This document shows positions 43,734 to 52,164 of a stretch of DNA of 64,000 bases, in pieces. The DNA is from Opitutaceae bacterium. GTDB taxonomy: Bacteria; Verrucomicrobiota; Verrucomicrobiia; Opitutales; Opitutaceae. Position 1 is the first letter of the stretch. Each line of letters starts with the position of its first letter. The stretch spans positions 17,068 to 81,067 of the forward strand of contig JAUSID010000263.1 in the NCBI GenBank assembly GCA_030648295.1, given 5' to 3'. The position numbers were made by a program, and so were the translations under genes. The notes below the pieces were generated by a model. It was given only the letters and a program-made list of their open reading frames with translations, was not told the origin of the DNA and made no database searches.

Positions 43734-44061
43734 CGCAGGGGTGGTGTTGATGAGTTTTCAAACGGTCTGTCACGCCCGTAGCTACACCACGCAAGCCGCC
43801 TGGCCGATCCGTAGCTGGGCTACGCACTGGGCCACTGAAAGTCGGTTCGCTCCACGCTCGCCGCTACGGTCCAGTCCACTCGCTCACGTTCGTAGTTACG
43901 GCCACGGCTGGCGCTCGTCGATAGCGGACAGACGAGCGCTGTTTTGGTTGGAACGCGGAGCATGGGCCGGTTATCACATCGGCATCGCCCTGCTCGTTCC
44001 CCGGAGTCGAATCATCCGATCAACCTCATCCGCCGCCACCGGCATTGGTTGTCCCCCATCT

Positions 44062-44898
44062 ATGAGCGCCAACAAAGTTACGTTCGTCGCGCTTGCGCTG
44101 CTCGCGGTGATCGCCGCCGCCCTGTATGATCGCAACCGCACCCGCGAAATCCAGACCACCCTCGATTTGCTCAACAAGGATCGCGAATCGCTCAACCGGC
44201 AGGTGAAGAACCTCGCGCGACTCGTATCGGAGGCGCAGGCGCGCGAATCAACGCGTACTTCCACCGCCAATACGACCCGCGAGTCCGCGGCCGCGGCCGC
44301 AGCCGCAGCGGCGGCCATGCCCGCGCCGGTCGAGGAGCCGCTTCCAACCGGCGTCACGGCGACGGCCCCGGCCGGCTGGAACAAGAACGGCAGCAAGACC
44401 GACGCGTATGTCGTCGGGGTCGACCGGCTCAATTCGTTTGGCGGCATGCCCAGCGCCTATGTGAAATCGAAAGCCGCGACCGTCGACGGATTCGGCGGAA
44501 TGATGCAGACGATTTCCTCCGAGGACTTCACCGGCAAACGCGTGCGGCTCAGCGGCTGGGTCAAGACCGAGGACGCCAACCAGGGCGGCGGTCATCTCTG
44601 GCTTCGCGTCGACGGCCAGCAACAGGGAGTCTCGCTGCAATTCGACAACATGGACAATCGCCCCGTGAAAGGGACGGTCGACTGGCAGGAATGCTCCGTC
44701 GTTCTGGATGTGCCACCAGACTCGCGGGCGCTCGCCTATGGGTTCTTCGTGTCCGGCGGCGGAAAAATGTGGGTGAGCGGCACGAAGATCGAACCGGTCG
44801 GCCCCGAGGTCGCATCGACGAACATGATCAAACCGCGCGCCGCGCTGCCCAAAACGCCGACGAACCTCGGTTTCGATCCCGATCGGCCGAAGGGGTAG
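44062..44898 (+). CDS. Membrane-anchored coiled-coil protein with jelly-roll-like domain
   Basis: 278 residues. An N-terminal membrane anchor (VTFVALALLAVIAAALY, about 6-22), a charged heptad-like coiled coil (about 24-62), an Ala-rich linker with ten consecutive alanines (about 75-85), and a C-terminal beta domain (about 125-250: AYVKSKAATVDGFGGMMQTISSEDFTGKRVRLSGWVKTED then HLWLRVDG) resembling galactose-binding-like folds seen fused to transcription regulators and cell-surface proteins. Such a domain may bind a carbohydrate or small ligand at the cell envelope. The start at 44062 gives the membrane anchor; the longer frame is repeat-derived. Function unknown. Confidence 0.65.
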   Translation: MSANKVTFVALALLAVIAAALYDRNRTREIQTTLDLLNKDRESLNRQVKNLARLVSEAQARESTRTSTANTTRESAAAAAAAAAAMPAPVEEPLPTGVTATAPAGWNKNGSKTDAYVVGVDRLNSFGGMPSAYVKSKAATVDGFGGMMQTISSEDFTGKRVRLSGWVKTEDANQGGGHLWLRVDGQQQGVSLQFDNMDNRPVKGTVDWQECSVVLDVPPDSRALAYGFFVSGGGKMWVSGTKIEPVGPEVASTNMIKPRAALPKTPTNLGFDPDRPKG

Positions 44899-44913
44899 CG
44901 CGGCTACGCCGCG

Positions 44914-44941
44914 AAATCAGACGTCAGAAGTCAGAGGTCAG
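44914..44941. repeat. Heptamer array
   Basis: Units AAATCAG, ACGTCAG, AAGTCAG, AGGTCAG. Read on the minus strand they are CTGATTT and CTGACNT units, the same class as 62082-62249. Confidence 0.65.
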
Positions 44942-45067
44942 CGACAAGAGCCGGAGGGCTGATGGCATACGCGGGATGCTTTCTCCCGCGTTGTGCGTGC
45001 ACGTGAAAGCACCAGCAACCGGACCAACATACCTTTTACCGCAGCCCTTTGCCCGTCCCGCTTTTCG

Positions 45068-45193
45068 CATCCCGTATCCCGTATCTCGTATCTCACATCC
45101 GGCTCACGCGAAGGCGCGAAGCCATCTCCGGTCACTCGTCACCTGTCACTCGTCACTTGTCACTCGTCACTTGTCCCCTGTCTCCTGTCCCCT
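45068..45193. repeat. Two heptamer arrays at the end of the peptidase gene
   Basis: 45068-45102: GCATCCC, GTATCCC, GTATCTC twice, ACATCCG. 45131-45193: nine units GTCACTC/GTCACTT/GTCACCT followed by GTCCCCT, GTCTCCT, GTCCCCT. The second array ends 3 bp before the peptidase stop codon. Confidence 0.85.
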
Positions 45194-45196
45194 GAC

Positions 45197-48100
45197 TTAC
45201 GGGAGTTCGTACAGCTCGAGCAGCACCACGCCGTTTCCGGTAAAAAAGCCGGCCACTCGCGCAGTGTATAATCCGCTCGGCAGGCTGAGCGTGAGCGCAG
45301 AGTCGGTACTCGTCGTCGGGAGTGGAAATGCCCCGGCGTCGAGAAACGCAGTCGAGAGCGTCGTCGTGCCCAGCCAGTCGTCATTCACCGCGATCCGCGT
45401 CGCGCCGCGATAGATCTCCAGGAACGGATCCGTCAGCGCGCCCGTGACGCCGAATCCCGCCAGCGTGGGACCGATCGCACGCACCAGGATTCTCTTCGGC
45501 ACGTTGCCCAGAATCGCGAACCCCGCGATCAACACGTTGTCGCCGGTGCCAACTTGCGCGCGCGCGGACAAACTCGTCAGCAGGCTCATCCCCGTCGCTC
45601 CCGCGACCGCCGGCTCGGTGTCGTAGATTTCCGCCATCGCGACTCCGGTGGTGTTGTTCGTCTCCAGGACCTGCATCGAATAGGAACCGGGATTCAACGT
45701 CCGCACCAGGGCGGCGTCCCGCGCCCCCGTGCCGAGCGGAAACGCGCCGACCCGCGGAGAAACAGCCAGCACCCCGGCGTCCCCGCCCCAGTTGTCATTG
45801 CTGGCGACAAGCGTCGACCCGGAGAAAAGCTGCAGCTGCGGATCAACCAGCGTCCCGGCGACGCCGAAACTCCCGAGCGCCGGCCCAATCGCCCGCGCCA
45901 GCACGGGCTTCGTGCTGCCCGGGCTGACCCTGAACCCCACAATCATCGTTTGCGTTCCGAGGCCCGCGGTGGCGCGCGCCGAAAAGTTCGCGATCCGGCT
46001 CACGACCAGCGGCTCCAACGTCACCGTGACCGCACTGCTGGTGACCGTTTGTCCGCCACTCGTCACCGCCACCGTGTAGCTGCCCGCATCACCCGGCGCG
46101 GAGCGCGTGACGATGTGCGTCGCCGACGTTGCGCCGGCAATCGCCACGCCATCCCGGCTCCACTGGAACGAAAACGGTTCGGAACCCGTGGCCGCGACAG
46201 ACAGCGTATAGGGCAGGCTCACGGTCGTGGAAACGGGCTTCGGCGCGAGCGTTACTTCGAGCGGGCCCGCGCTGTAGCGGCCGGTGCGGCGGCCATTTTG
46301 CCGATACTGCGTCCAGACCCCCGACGCCGCGTCCGCCCCGATATCGAAAGCGTACAGTTTCCCATCGCCGCTGCCGATGTACAGCGTCCGTCCGGCAATC
46401 GTGGCGCTCGAACGCACGGGTTGCGCCGTGTCCCACGTGCGCTTGATGGTGCCCGTCGGATTCAACGCGTACACGCGGTTGTCATAGCAGCCCACGTAAA
46501 TGGTTCCGTTGGCATCGGAGGCCGCCGAACTCACGAGGATGGAGTTCGGCAGTGCCGTCCGCCAGCGCTGCGATCCATCGCTGGTGTTGACGGCATAGAA
46601 GTTCCGGTCGTTGGCGCCAAAGTAAGCCACGGTCCCGTCGCCGCTCAGCGTCGGCGATGAAGAACTCAATGCCGGACTCGCGCCGGAAAAGATCCACCGC
46701 AGCGTGCCGTCCGGCGTGACGCTGAACAACCGGCCTGATGTATAAGTGGTAACGTATATATTTCCCGCCGCGTCGATCGCCGGCGTGGCAAACGTGTCGT
46801 TCGCCGTCGTGAACCGCCACTTCAACGTGCCGTCCGGACGAATCGCGTAGAGGTAGCCGACATCCGACGGCTGGTAAATGGTGCCATCGGGTCCGATGGC
46901 GGCGCTCGCAAACGTCAGGGCCGCCACAAACGCCCGCCACTTGGTAGCCCCGGTCGCCGGGTCGAGTGCGTAGAGATATTCATTCGTCCCGTGCAGGTAA
47001 ATCGTGCCATCGATGCCCACCGCCGGGCTGACCGAGACGGAGCCGGCATCCAGCGACTTCTGCCACACCACCGTTCCGTCCGGCTTCAGCGCCGTCACCT
47101 GGCCGTCGTTGGCGCCAAAGAAGATCGTCCCGTCGAGCCCGATCGCGGGCGAGCAGTTGTTCACCGAACCGCCGGTTTCATAGCGCCACTTCATCGTGCC
47201 GTCCGGCGCGATCGCATACACGTTCCGATCGGGACTGCCGCCGCCAACATAGATCGTGCCATCCGCCCCCACCGCCGGCGAACCACTGACTGCGCCTTCG
47301 GTGACGAACTGCCACTTCGAATCCGTCAGGCTCAATACAAAGGGGCCGGACTGGAGCGGTGACTTGGAATCCACCTTGAACGCATACACCGTTCCCGCCG
47401 CCGCCTGGAACGTACAGAGACTGTCGCTGTTTGCGCCGTCGACCCCCGTGTCGTCACTGGAAGTCACGAGCGACAGCGCACTGACGCTTGAACCCGTGTA
47501 CACGCCGAGCACCACGTCGGACACAGTCGAGAAGGCCGCGACTTGAAACCGGCCGGCCCGTGGGGCGGTCCAGCGATACCACACCGAGGCGCCATCGGCC
47601 GTTTCCGTCAGCCGCGCCTCGCCGGACTGCATCGTGGCATGCACGTTCGTCCCCGTGGCCTGCAAGGATTCCGCGCTCGCGAGCACGGTGGCATTCGCGA
47701 AGTCGTCGTTCGCCGGCGACGTGCCGAAGTTGACGCGCGTCGGGCCCGCCGCCCCGTTCTTCCCGGAAACCGCGAACTGATAGGTCGCGCCCAGCTCCGC
47801 GACGAACGTCACCGAGCTGCTCGGGTCGCCGCCGAAGTCGTCGTTCGCGCCCACGAGCGTCAGCTGGTTCAGCGCCGTTCCGGTATAGACCGCGACAACC
47901 GTGTCGTAGCCGCTGCCACGAGTGGACAATGTCGCCGCGCCGCTGGAGGACGCGGTCCACTGCCACCACAGCGACGTCGAGGCGGGCGTGCCGGCATGCG
48001 CCGGTTCACCGGCTTCCGCGCCGGCGCCGGTGTTGTTGGTGCGCATGGAGGTGCCGCCACCCACGATGACCGCCCGGTTCTCGAATTCGTCGTTGAACGG

Positions 48101-49372
48101 CGCGTTGCTCGTGGTGGTGAGCGCGGCATGCAGGTTCAGCCGGCCGCCCGTCTGCGCCCGGCCGGCGAATCCCGGCAGGCGATCCGCGCCGCGCAGCAGC
48201 CGGTTGATCAGCTGCCGGTAATTGTCGGCGGGAAATCGCGCCTTCAGCAGCGCGAGCGCACCGGTGACATGTGGCGCCGACATCGACGTGCCGGAGCGTG
48301 ACACCTGGCCCGTGTTCGTGAGATCGAGCGAGAGAATCGATGAGCCGGGAGCGAATAGGTCGACCAACCCGCCGAAGTCCGACGAAACGCTCGCCAGGTC
48401 GCTCGACCCCGCATTGCCCACCGACACGATGTTATCGAGCAGGTAGTTGGACGGATAATGCGGTGAGATATCGTTGTTGAGCCCGCTGTTTCCGGCCGAC
48501 GTGACGACAATCACGCCGGCGTCGCGCGCCGCCTGGAGCGCCGTGAACAGCGCCTTGGAATACGACGCGCCGCCGAAGCTGCAGTTGATGATGTGGGCGC
48601 CATTGGCGATCGCGTAGTCGATGCACGCGGCACTGTCGCTCGAGAGCGAAGAGCCGGAGGGGTTGCTGTTCTTCACCGCCATCAGCTGAACCCGCCAGGC
48701 CACCCCGGAAAGATTGAACCCGTTGTTGCCGACCGCGCCGACGATGCCGGCGATGTGCGAGCCGTGGCCGGTTTCATCGCGCACGTTGGCGCTCCGGACG
48801 CCCCGCAGGAAGGCGGCGCCGTTGACGTCACCAAAAGTTGGTGACGGATTGCGCCACAGATTGGCCGTGAGATCGCGGTGGGTGATGTTGATGCCATTGT
48901 CGATCACCGCGACGACGACCCCGGGCGCGTCGTGGATGATGTCCCACGCGGCCGTCGCCTTGATGTCGGCGCCGGGCGTGCTGCCCGTAAGCTGGCCGGT
49001 GTTGTTCAAGGCCCACTGCGATGGGAAACTCGCATCGTTCGGAGTGGCATCGGGCATCTCGATGTAGTCCGGCTCGACGAATTCGTAGCGGCCCGTCGCC
49101 TGGAGCCGGGCAATCGCGCTTTCGACCGTCTCGCTGGCATCGAGCTCGATCACGCGCAGCCCGCCGAAGCGTTTGAACTTGCCGCGAATTCGCATCCGCT
49201 CCCGCGTCTCTTCCCGGTCCACGGTTGCCGCCTGATGGGCGTGCGGTTTGGCGAGGATCACGCGATCGCTGTAGCGCTGGCTGCGCTCCTTGGCGGTGAA
49301 CGGCTCGGCGGGCGAGTTGATGGAGGCGCGGGCCAGTCCCGTCGCGAGAACAAGCAGCAGTAGGATTCGCAT
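45197..49372 (-). CDS. Subtilisin-like peptidase with beta-propeller and repeated C-terminal domains
   Basis: A 1391-residue secreted protein with a signal peptide (to about 17). The S8 domain spans about 115-400 with the triad D158 (VVAVIDNG), H203 (GHGSHIAG) and S363 (SGTSMSAPHV); N295 in SAGNSG fits the oxyanion hole. An inhibitor-I9-like propeptide precedes it (about 35-108). After it come two beta-sandwich domains (about 420-680: FNDEFENRAVI and ANDDFANATVL), a PQQ-like beta propeller (about 690-1040, repeats such as SPAVGADGTIYVGG), an Ig-like domain (PFSFQWSRDG) and two tandem domains of about 125 residues sharing RAIGP, DNWGG/DDWLG and PGSYS/PSGLYT. The protein is surface-exposed or secreted and likely degrades protein or envelope material. 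Confidence 0.9.
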   Translation of the reverse strand: MRILLLLVLATGLARASINSPAEPFTAKERSQRYSDRVILAKPHAHQAATVDREETRERMRIRGKFKRFGGLRVIELDASETVESAIARLQATGRYEFVEPDYIEMPDATPNDASFPSQWALNNTGQLTGSTPGADIKATAAWDIIHDAPGVVVAVIDNGINITHRDLTANLWRNPSPTFGDVNGAAFLRGVRSANVRDETGHGSHIAGIVGAVGNNGFNLSGVAWRVQLMAVKNSNPSGSSLSSDSAACIDYAIANGAHIINCSFGGASYSKALFTALQAARDAGVIVVTSAGNSGLNNDISPHYPSNYLLDNIVSVGNAGSSDLASVSSDFGGLVDLFAPGSSILSLDLTNTGQVSRSGTSMSAPHVTGALALLKARFPADNYRQLINRLLRGADRLPGFAGRAQTGGRLNLHAALTTTSNAPFNDEFENRAVIVGGGTSMRTNNTGAGAEAGEPAHAGTPASTSLWWQWTASSSGAATLSTRGSGYDTVVAVYTGTALNQLTLVGANDDFGGDPSSSVTFVAELGATYQFAVSGKNGAAGPTRVNFGTSPANDDFANATVLASAESLQATGTNVHATMQSGEARLTETADGASVWYRWTAPRAGRFQVAAFSTVSDVVLGVYTGSSVSALSLVTSSDDTGVDGANSDSLCTFQAAAGTVYAFKVDSKSPLQSGPFVLSLTDSKWQFVTEGAVSGSPAVGADGTIYVGGGSPDRNVYAIAPDGTMKWRYETGGSVNNCSPAIGLDGTIFFGANDGQVTALKPDGTVVWQKSLDAGSVSVSPAVGIDGTIYLHGTNEYLYALDPATGATKWRAFVAALTFASAAIGPDGTIYQPSDVGYLYAIRPDGTLKWRFTTANDTFATPAIDAAGNIYVTTYTSGRLFSVTPDGTLRWIFSGASPALSSSSPTLSGDGTVAYFGANDRNFYAVNTSDGSQRWRTALPNSILVSSAASDANGTIYVGCYDNRVYALNPTGTIKRTWDTAQPVRSSATIAGRTLYIGSGDGKLYAFDIGADAASGVWTQYRQNGRRTGRYSAGPLEVTLAPKPVSTTVSLPYTLSVAATGSEPFSFQWSRDGVAIAGATSATHIVTRSAPGDAGSYTVAVTSGGQTVTSSAVTVTLEPLVVSRIANFSARATAGLGTQTMIVGFRVSPGSTKPVLARAIGPALGSFGVAGTLVDPQLQLFSGSTLVASNDNWGGDAGVLAVSPRVGAFPLGTGARDAALVRTLNPGSYSMQVLETNNTTGVAMAEIYDTEPAVAGATGMSLLTSLSARAQVGTGDNVLIAGFAILGNVPKRILVRAIGPTLAGFGVTGALTDPFLEIYRGATRIAVNDDWLGTTTLSTAFLDAGAFPLPTTSTDSALTLSLPSGLYTARVAGFFTGNGVVLLELYELP

Positions 49373-49518
49373 CGAGGAAAGCAGGACGGTTGCGCTTGAA
49401 TCGTCTCAAGCGAGATACTTCGACCAGGTCATGCTGGATTGCCGGCCTTGGTTTTGGTGGCACATGCCGCCCGGGCGCAGGTATGCCAGCATCGCGCTGG
49501 CGAAGGCAAGGAGCAGAT

Positions 49519-49945
49519 CTACCGGAATTCCGGTAGTTTTGGCGGTCGGCCGCCGGTGTGGTTTCGATTCTATCGTGGAGCCGCCGTCCGCGGCCGTGGC
49601 CACGAGCGTGAGCGAGTGGAGGTTTTAATGGCGGTGGCATCCGCGTATTCGGCGGAAACAAACCTCACCGCAGATTTCGCGGATGGCGCGGATGCATGGC
49701 CTTCGTAGCGGAACGCGTGAGCGTTTCGCGCCTTTAAACGTATTGACCCTCGTTCCTGGAGGGACGGGCTCCGCCCCGTCCGCGCGATCCGAACGATTCG
49801 TCATCGCGCCGAATCGCGTCCGACCGATCTTCGCGGCCGGCGCAGAGGCCGGCCCTCCATTGGCCGCCGCAGCAGCGGCGACCACCGGAATTCCGGTAGT
49901 TTTGGTGTTCGTGCCCGGGCGTGGTTTCGGTTCTATCAACGCACG
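49519..49945. repeat. Direct repeat with perfect GGAATTCC palindrome
   Basis: CTACCGGAATTCCGGTAG (49519-49536) is a perfect 18-bp palindrome followed by TTTTGG and, later, GTGGTTTCGATTCTATC. A second copy has ACCGGAATTCCGGT (49884-49897), the same TTTTGG and GTGGTTTCGGTTCTATC. The gap 49373-50052 also carries repeat arms at 49707-49730; no gene is supported. Confidence 0.75.
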
Positions 49946-50052
49946 CCGCCTCCAGCCATGGCGTTTCCAGTTTTTCCTTTCCGTTACGCTCCTGCCGCCG
50001 CACCCGCGTACGCGACGCAGGTTCGCGTCGCACCCATGCACTCCCATCACCC

Positions 50053-50652
50053 ATGAATTCGTTTCGCGGTCCAGTGCTCCTCGCCGCCCTGTCGGCCTTC
50101 CTCGGCGGATGCATCTCGCATCCCGTCAAGTTCGACAAAGCCGCCTACAATGTGCCGCAAAGCGGAGCGACCGTGTCCCGCACCACCTCGATTGTGGCGG
50201 TCATCACTCCGGAGACGCTGGCCCAGAAAAAAACCATCAGTGCCTGGATGACGGGCATCGCGCACAAATGGGACGCCGAACCCGGCATGATGCTGAAGGA
50301 CGTCGTCGAGATCGAATTTCCGCAAGCATTCGGCCATCACGAGATCTCGGCGTCGTATGCCGAGCCGAAGACCGGCGACCGCCGCGCGACGGTGGAGTTG
50401 TCGGTGCCGTCGTATGACTTCGCCGACTTTCATGCGACGCTGACCGTCCATGCGATCGTTTATGCGCCGCGGCAGACCAAGCTGCTGGACAAGACCTATT
50501 CCGCCGAAGGACTGCGCCAGGGCGCAAAAATGTTTTGGGCCGGCGCCTTCGGGATGAAGTCCGCGATTCGCCAGTCCTCGCTCGACGCCTTCAAGAAAGT
50601 TTTCGCCGAGCTCCGGCCCGACATCGAAAAAGCACTCGAAGCGCCGCGTTAG
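50053..50652 (+). CDS. Putative lipoprotein
   Basis: 199 residues with a lipoprotein signal (LLAALSAFLGGC, Cys20). Mature sequence: SRTTSIVAVITPETLAQKK, then HKWDAEPGMMLKDVVEIEFPQAFGHHE and a beta-rich segment RRATVELSVPSYDFADFHATLTVHAIVYAP. This is reminiscent of small lipoproteins of unknown function with a repeated beta pattern. No family can be named with confidence. It is the last GC-rich gene before the island at 50.7-55.4 kb. Confidence 0.7.
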   Translation: MNSFRGPVLLAALSAFLGGCISHPVKFDKAAYNVPQSGATVSRTTSIVAVITPETLAQKKTISAWMTGIAHKWDAEPGMMLKDVVEIEFPQAFGHHEISASYAEPKTGDRRATVELSVPSYDFADFHATLTVHAIVYAPRQTKLLDKTYSAEGLRQGAKMFWAGAFGMKSAIRQSSLDAFKKVFAELRPDIEKALEAPR

Positions 50653-50689
50653 TGCGAAGCAATATTCAGAAATAACGGTCCGTGGCCTG

Positions 50690-50740
50690 GGGCGTTGGCT
50701 AAATACCGATGTTTATATTTAGCGTTTATCGGTAAAGGTG
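50690..50740. other. Left edge of AT-rich island with inverted repeat
   Basis: The base composition falls sharply from about 50.67 kb. TACCGAT (50706-50712) and ATCGGTA (50730-50736) form a 7-bp inverted repeat in an AT-rich sequence. 50653-51000 contains no supported gene. Confidence 0.35.
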
Positions 50741-51000
50741 GGGCTGCACTTGCGATCGTTGACACTGAACTAATGCATTACCCAAAGAACTATCGCGACA
50801 AACTAAAAGCACAGATTGCGGCAACAAAGGATAAGAATTAAGCGTGGGGCCTCTTGAGGCGTCTTATTGAAGACGTCGCGTCTTGAACTATTGCTAGGCC
50901 CATTTTTCGTGGCATCTCCCCAAGAAGGGCGTCGCCTTGTTCACATGTTCGCATGCCTAGCCGCAGGGATTAAGTTGCGAGTCAATTCATTAGCCGCACT

Positions 51001-52164
51001 TCAGACCGGCACCCCCTCAGCCCTAAGTCTGAGGATTTCTGTTCTCGGATCCGGCAGTTCGACCCGCCGATAGTAACGTGCTTGTTCGTTGCGGAGCGCA
51101 ACGATCTTGCCCAGATCGGCGAGTAACGCCTTTCCCGGCGCGGAATCAATATCGAACGGCCGTATTTCCCGGCGTGATTCGGGACTCAGTGCTGTCGTAA
51201 TCGCGGTTAGATACGTCGAACATTTTTCCGCACGAGTGAATTCCGCCACTAAACAAACCATATTGTATGGCTGTCCTTTATCGTTAATGCGATCGTAATA
51301 TAAATGTTCTTTTATCTCAATATCCCAATGCAACTCGGTGGCCAACCGAGCGATTTCTTTGGGCCAGGCTGACATAAAGAAATCCAATTCGCCTGTCGTC
51401 TGCCATTGATCGAGGGACTTGCCATCTAAGCGATTCATCGCCGTGCGATACTCGGGATGATTATGACGATTTTGCTCTACGATCTGCTTCAGCCGGGTCA
51501 AGGCGTCCGCGGGGGTCGCACTGTCCGTCCGACAAGTAATCGCCGCGAAAAACTTCTCCACGTGGATTGTTTTGTCCGAATCGTCGGTACTATCCCGGCT
51601 TTGCCATTCCAGCATCTTCTTCACCGTCTCGTGAATTCGTAGCACGTTCGGCGGCTCCTGATAGTAGCGATCACAGAAATCGAGATTGATGAAATCGAAA
51701 GGGAAAAGAAGCTGGAATTCCAGATGTTTCCGCTTGTCTTGCATCTGCTTAGCTACGGTGTCGTCGAGCCCTTCGCCCTGATCGGCGAGATACCGAGATA
51801 GATCCTGGATGGTCGCCAGCGGCCGAGTCTCGTCAGAGTCCACAAACAGCACCAAGTCCTCGAGTTTGGCGAAGAATCCCGCCTCCTCGACGCCGATTAG
51901 CTCCTTCATCTCCGACACCACGGATTCTTCGCATTCGCAAAACGTGACGCCTTCAACTCGCCGCGTCCCTTGATCGAAGGGCACCAGCCCCTCGCGCACC
52001 AACAGATATACGTCGATCATCGGAGGCGCGCACAGCGTGAAGTATCTCAAATCACGGCCATTGAGACCTTGCCGGACTCTTTTCACGTGTGGCAACCATG
52101 CGGTCAGTCGCTTTTCATGTTTCTTCAGGCAAGGCCACCATTTGCCGAATGGGTCGTCGCTCAT
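51001..52164 (-). CDS. Unrecognised 387-residue protein of a methyltransferase/GHKL cassette
   Basis: The family is not recognised. It is the last gene of a three-gene minus-strand cassette, its start overlapping the GHKL gene by 4 bp, so it is probably translated with it. Some segments look like a decayed Rossmann methyltransferase: RYFTLCAPPMIDVYLL (no GxGxG), VEGVTFCECEESVV (acidic end of strand two) and FPFDFINLDFCDRYY (strand four, DxxNLDF), then FFAAITCRTD. A nuclease motif is not evident. Codon use and GC are unlike the neighbours outside the island. A defence effector or sensor is a guess from context. Confidence 0.75.
   Translation of the reverse strand: MSDDPFGKWWPCLKKHEKRLTAWLPHVKRVRQGLNGRDLRYFTLCAPPMIDVYLLVREGLVPFDQGTRRVEGVTFCECEESVVSEMKELIGVEEAGFFAKLEDLVLFVDSDETRPLATIQDLSRYLADQGEGLDDTVAKQMQDKRKHLEFQLLFPFDFINLDFCDRYYQEPPNVLRIHETVKKMLEWQSRDSTDDSDKTIHVEKFFAAITCRTDSATPADALTRLKQIVEQNRHNHPEYRTAMNRLDGKSLDQWQTTGELDFFMSAWPKEIARLATELHWDIEIKEHLYYDRINDKGQPYNMVCLVAEFTRAEKCSTYLTAITTALSPESRREIRPFDIDSAPGKALLADLGKIVALRNEQARYYRRVELPDPRTEILRLRAEGVPV

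Noticed and set aside
43741..44061. N-terminal extension of the coiled-coil protein
   Set aside because: The sequence is made of repeat arms; the ATG at 44062 gives a proper membrane anchor.
50867..51073. Small plus-strand open frame at the left edge of the island
   Set aside because: It overlaps the end of the cassette gene and shows no recognisable feature.
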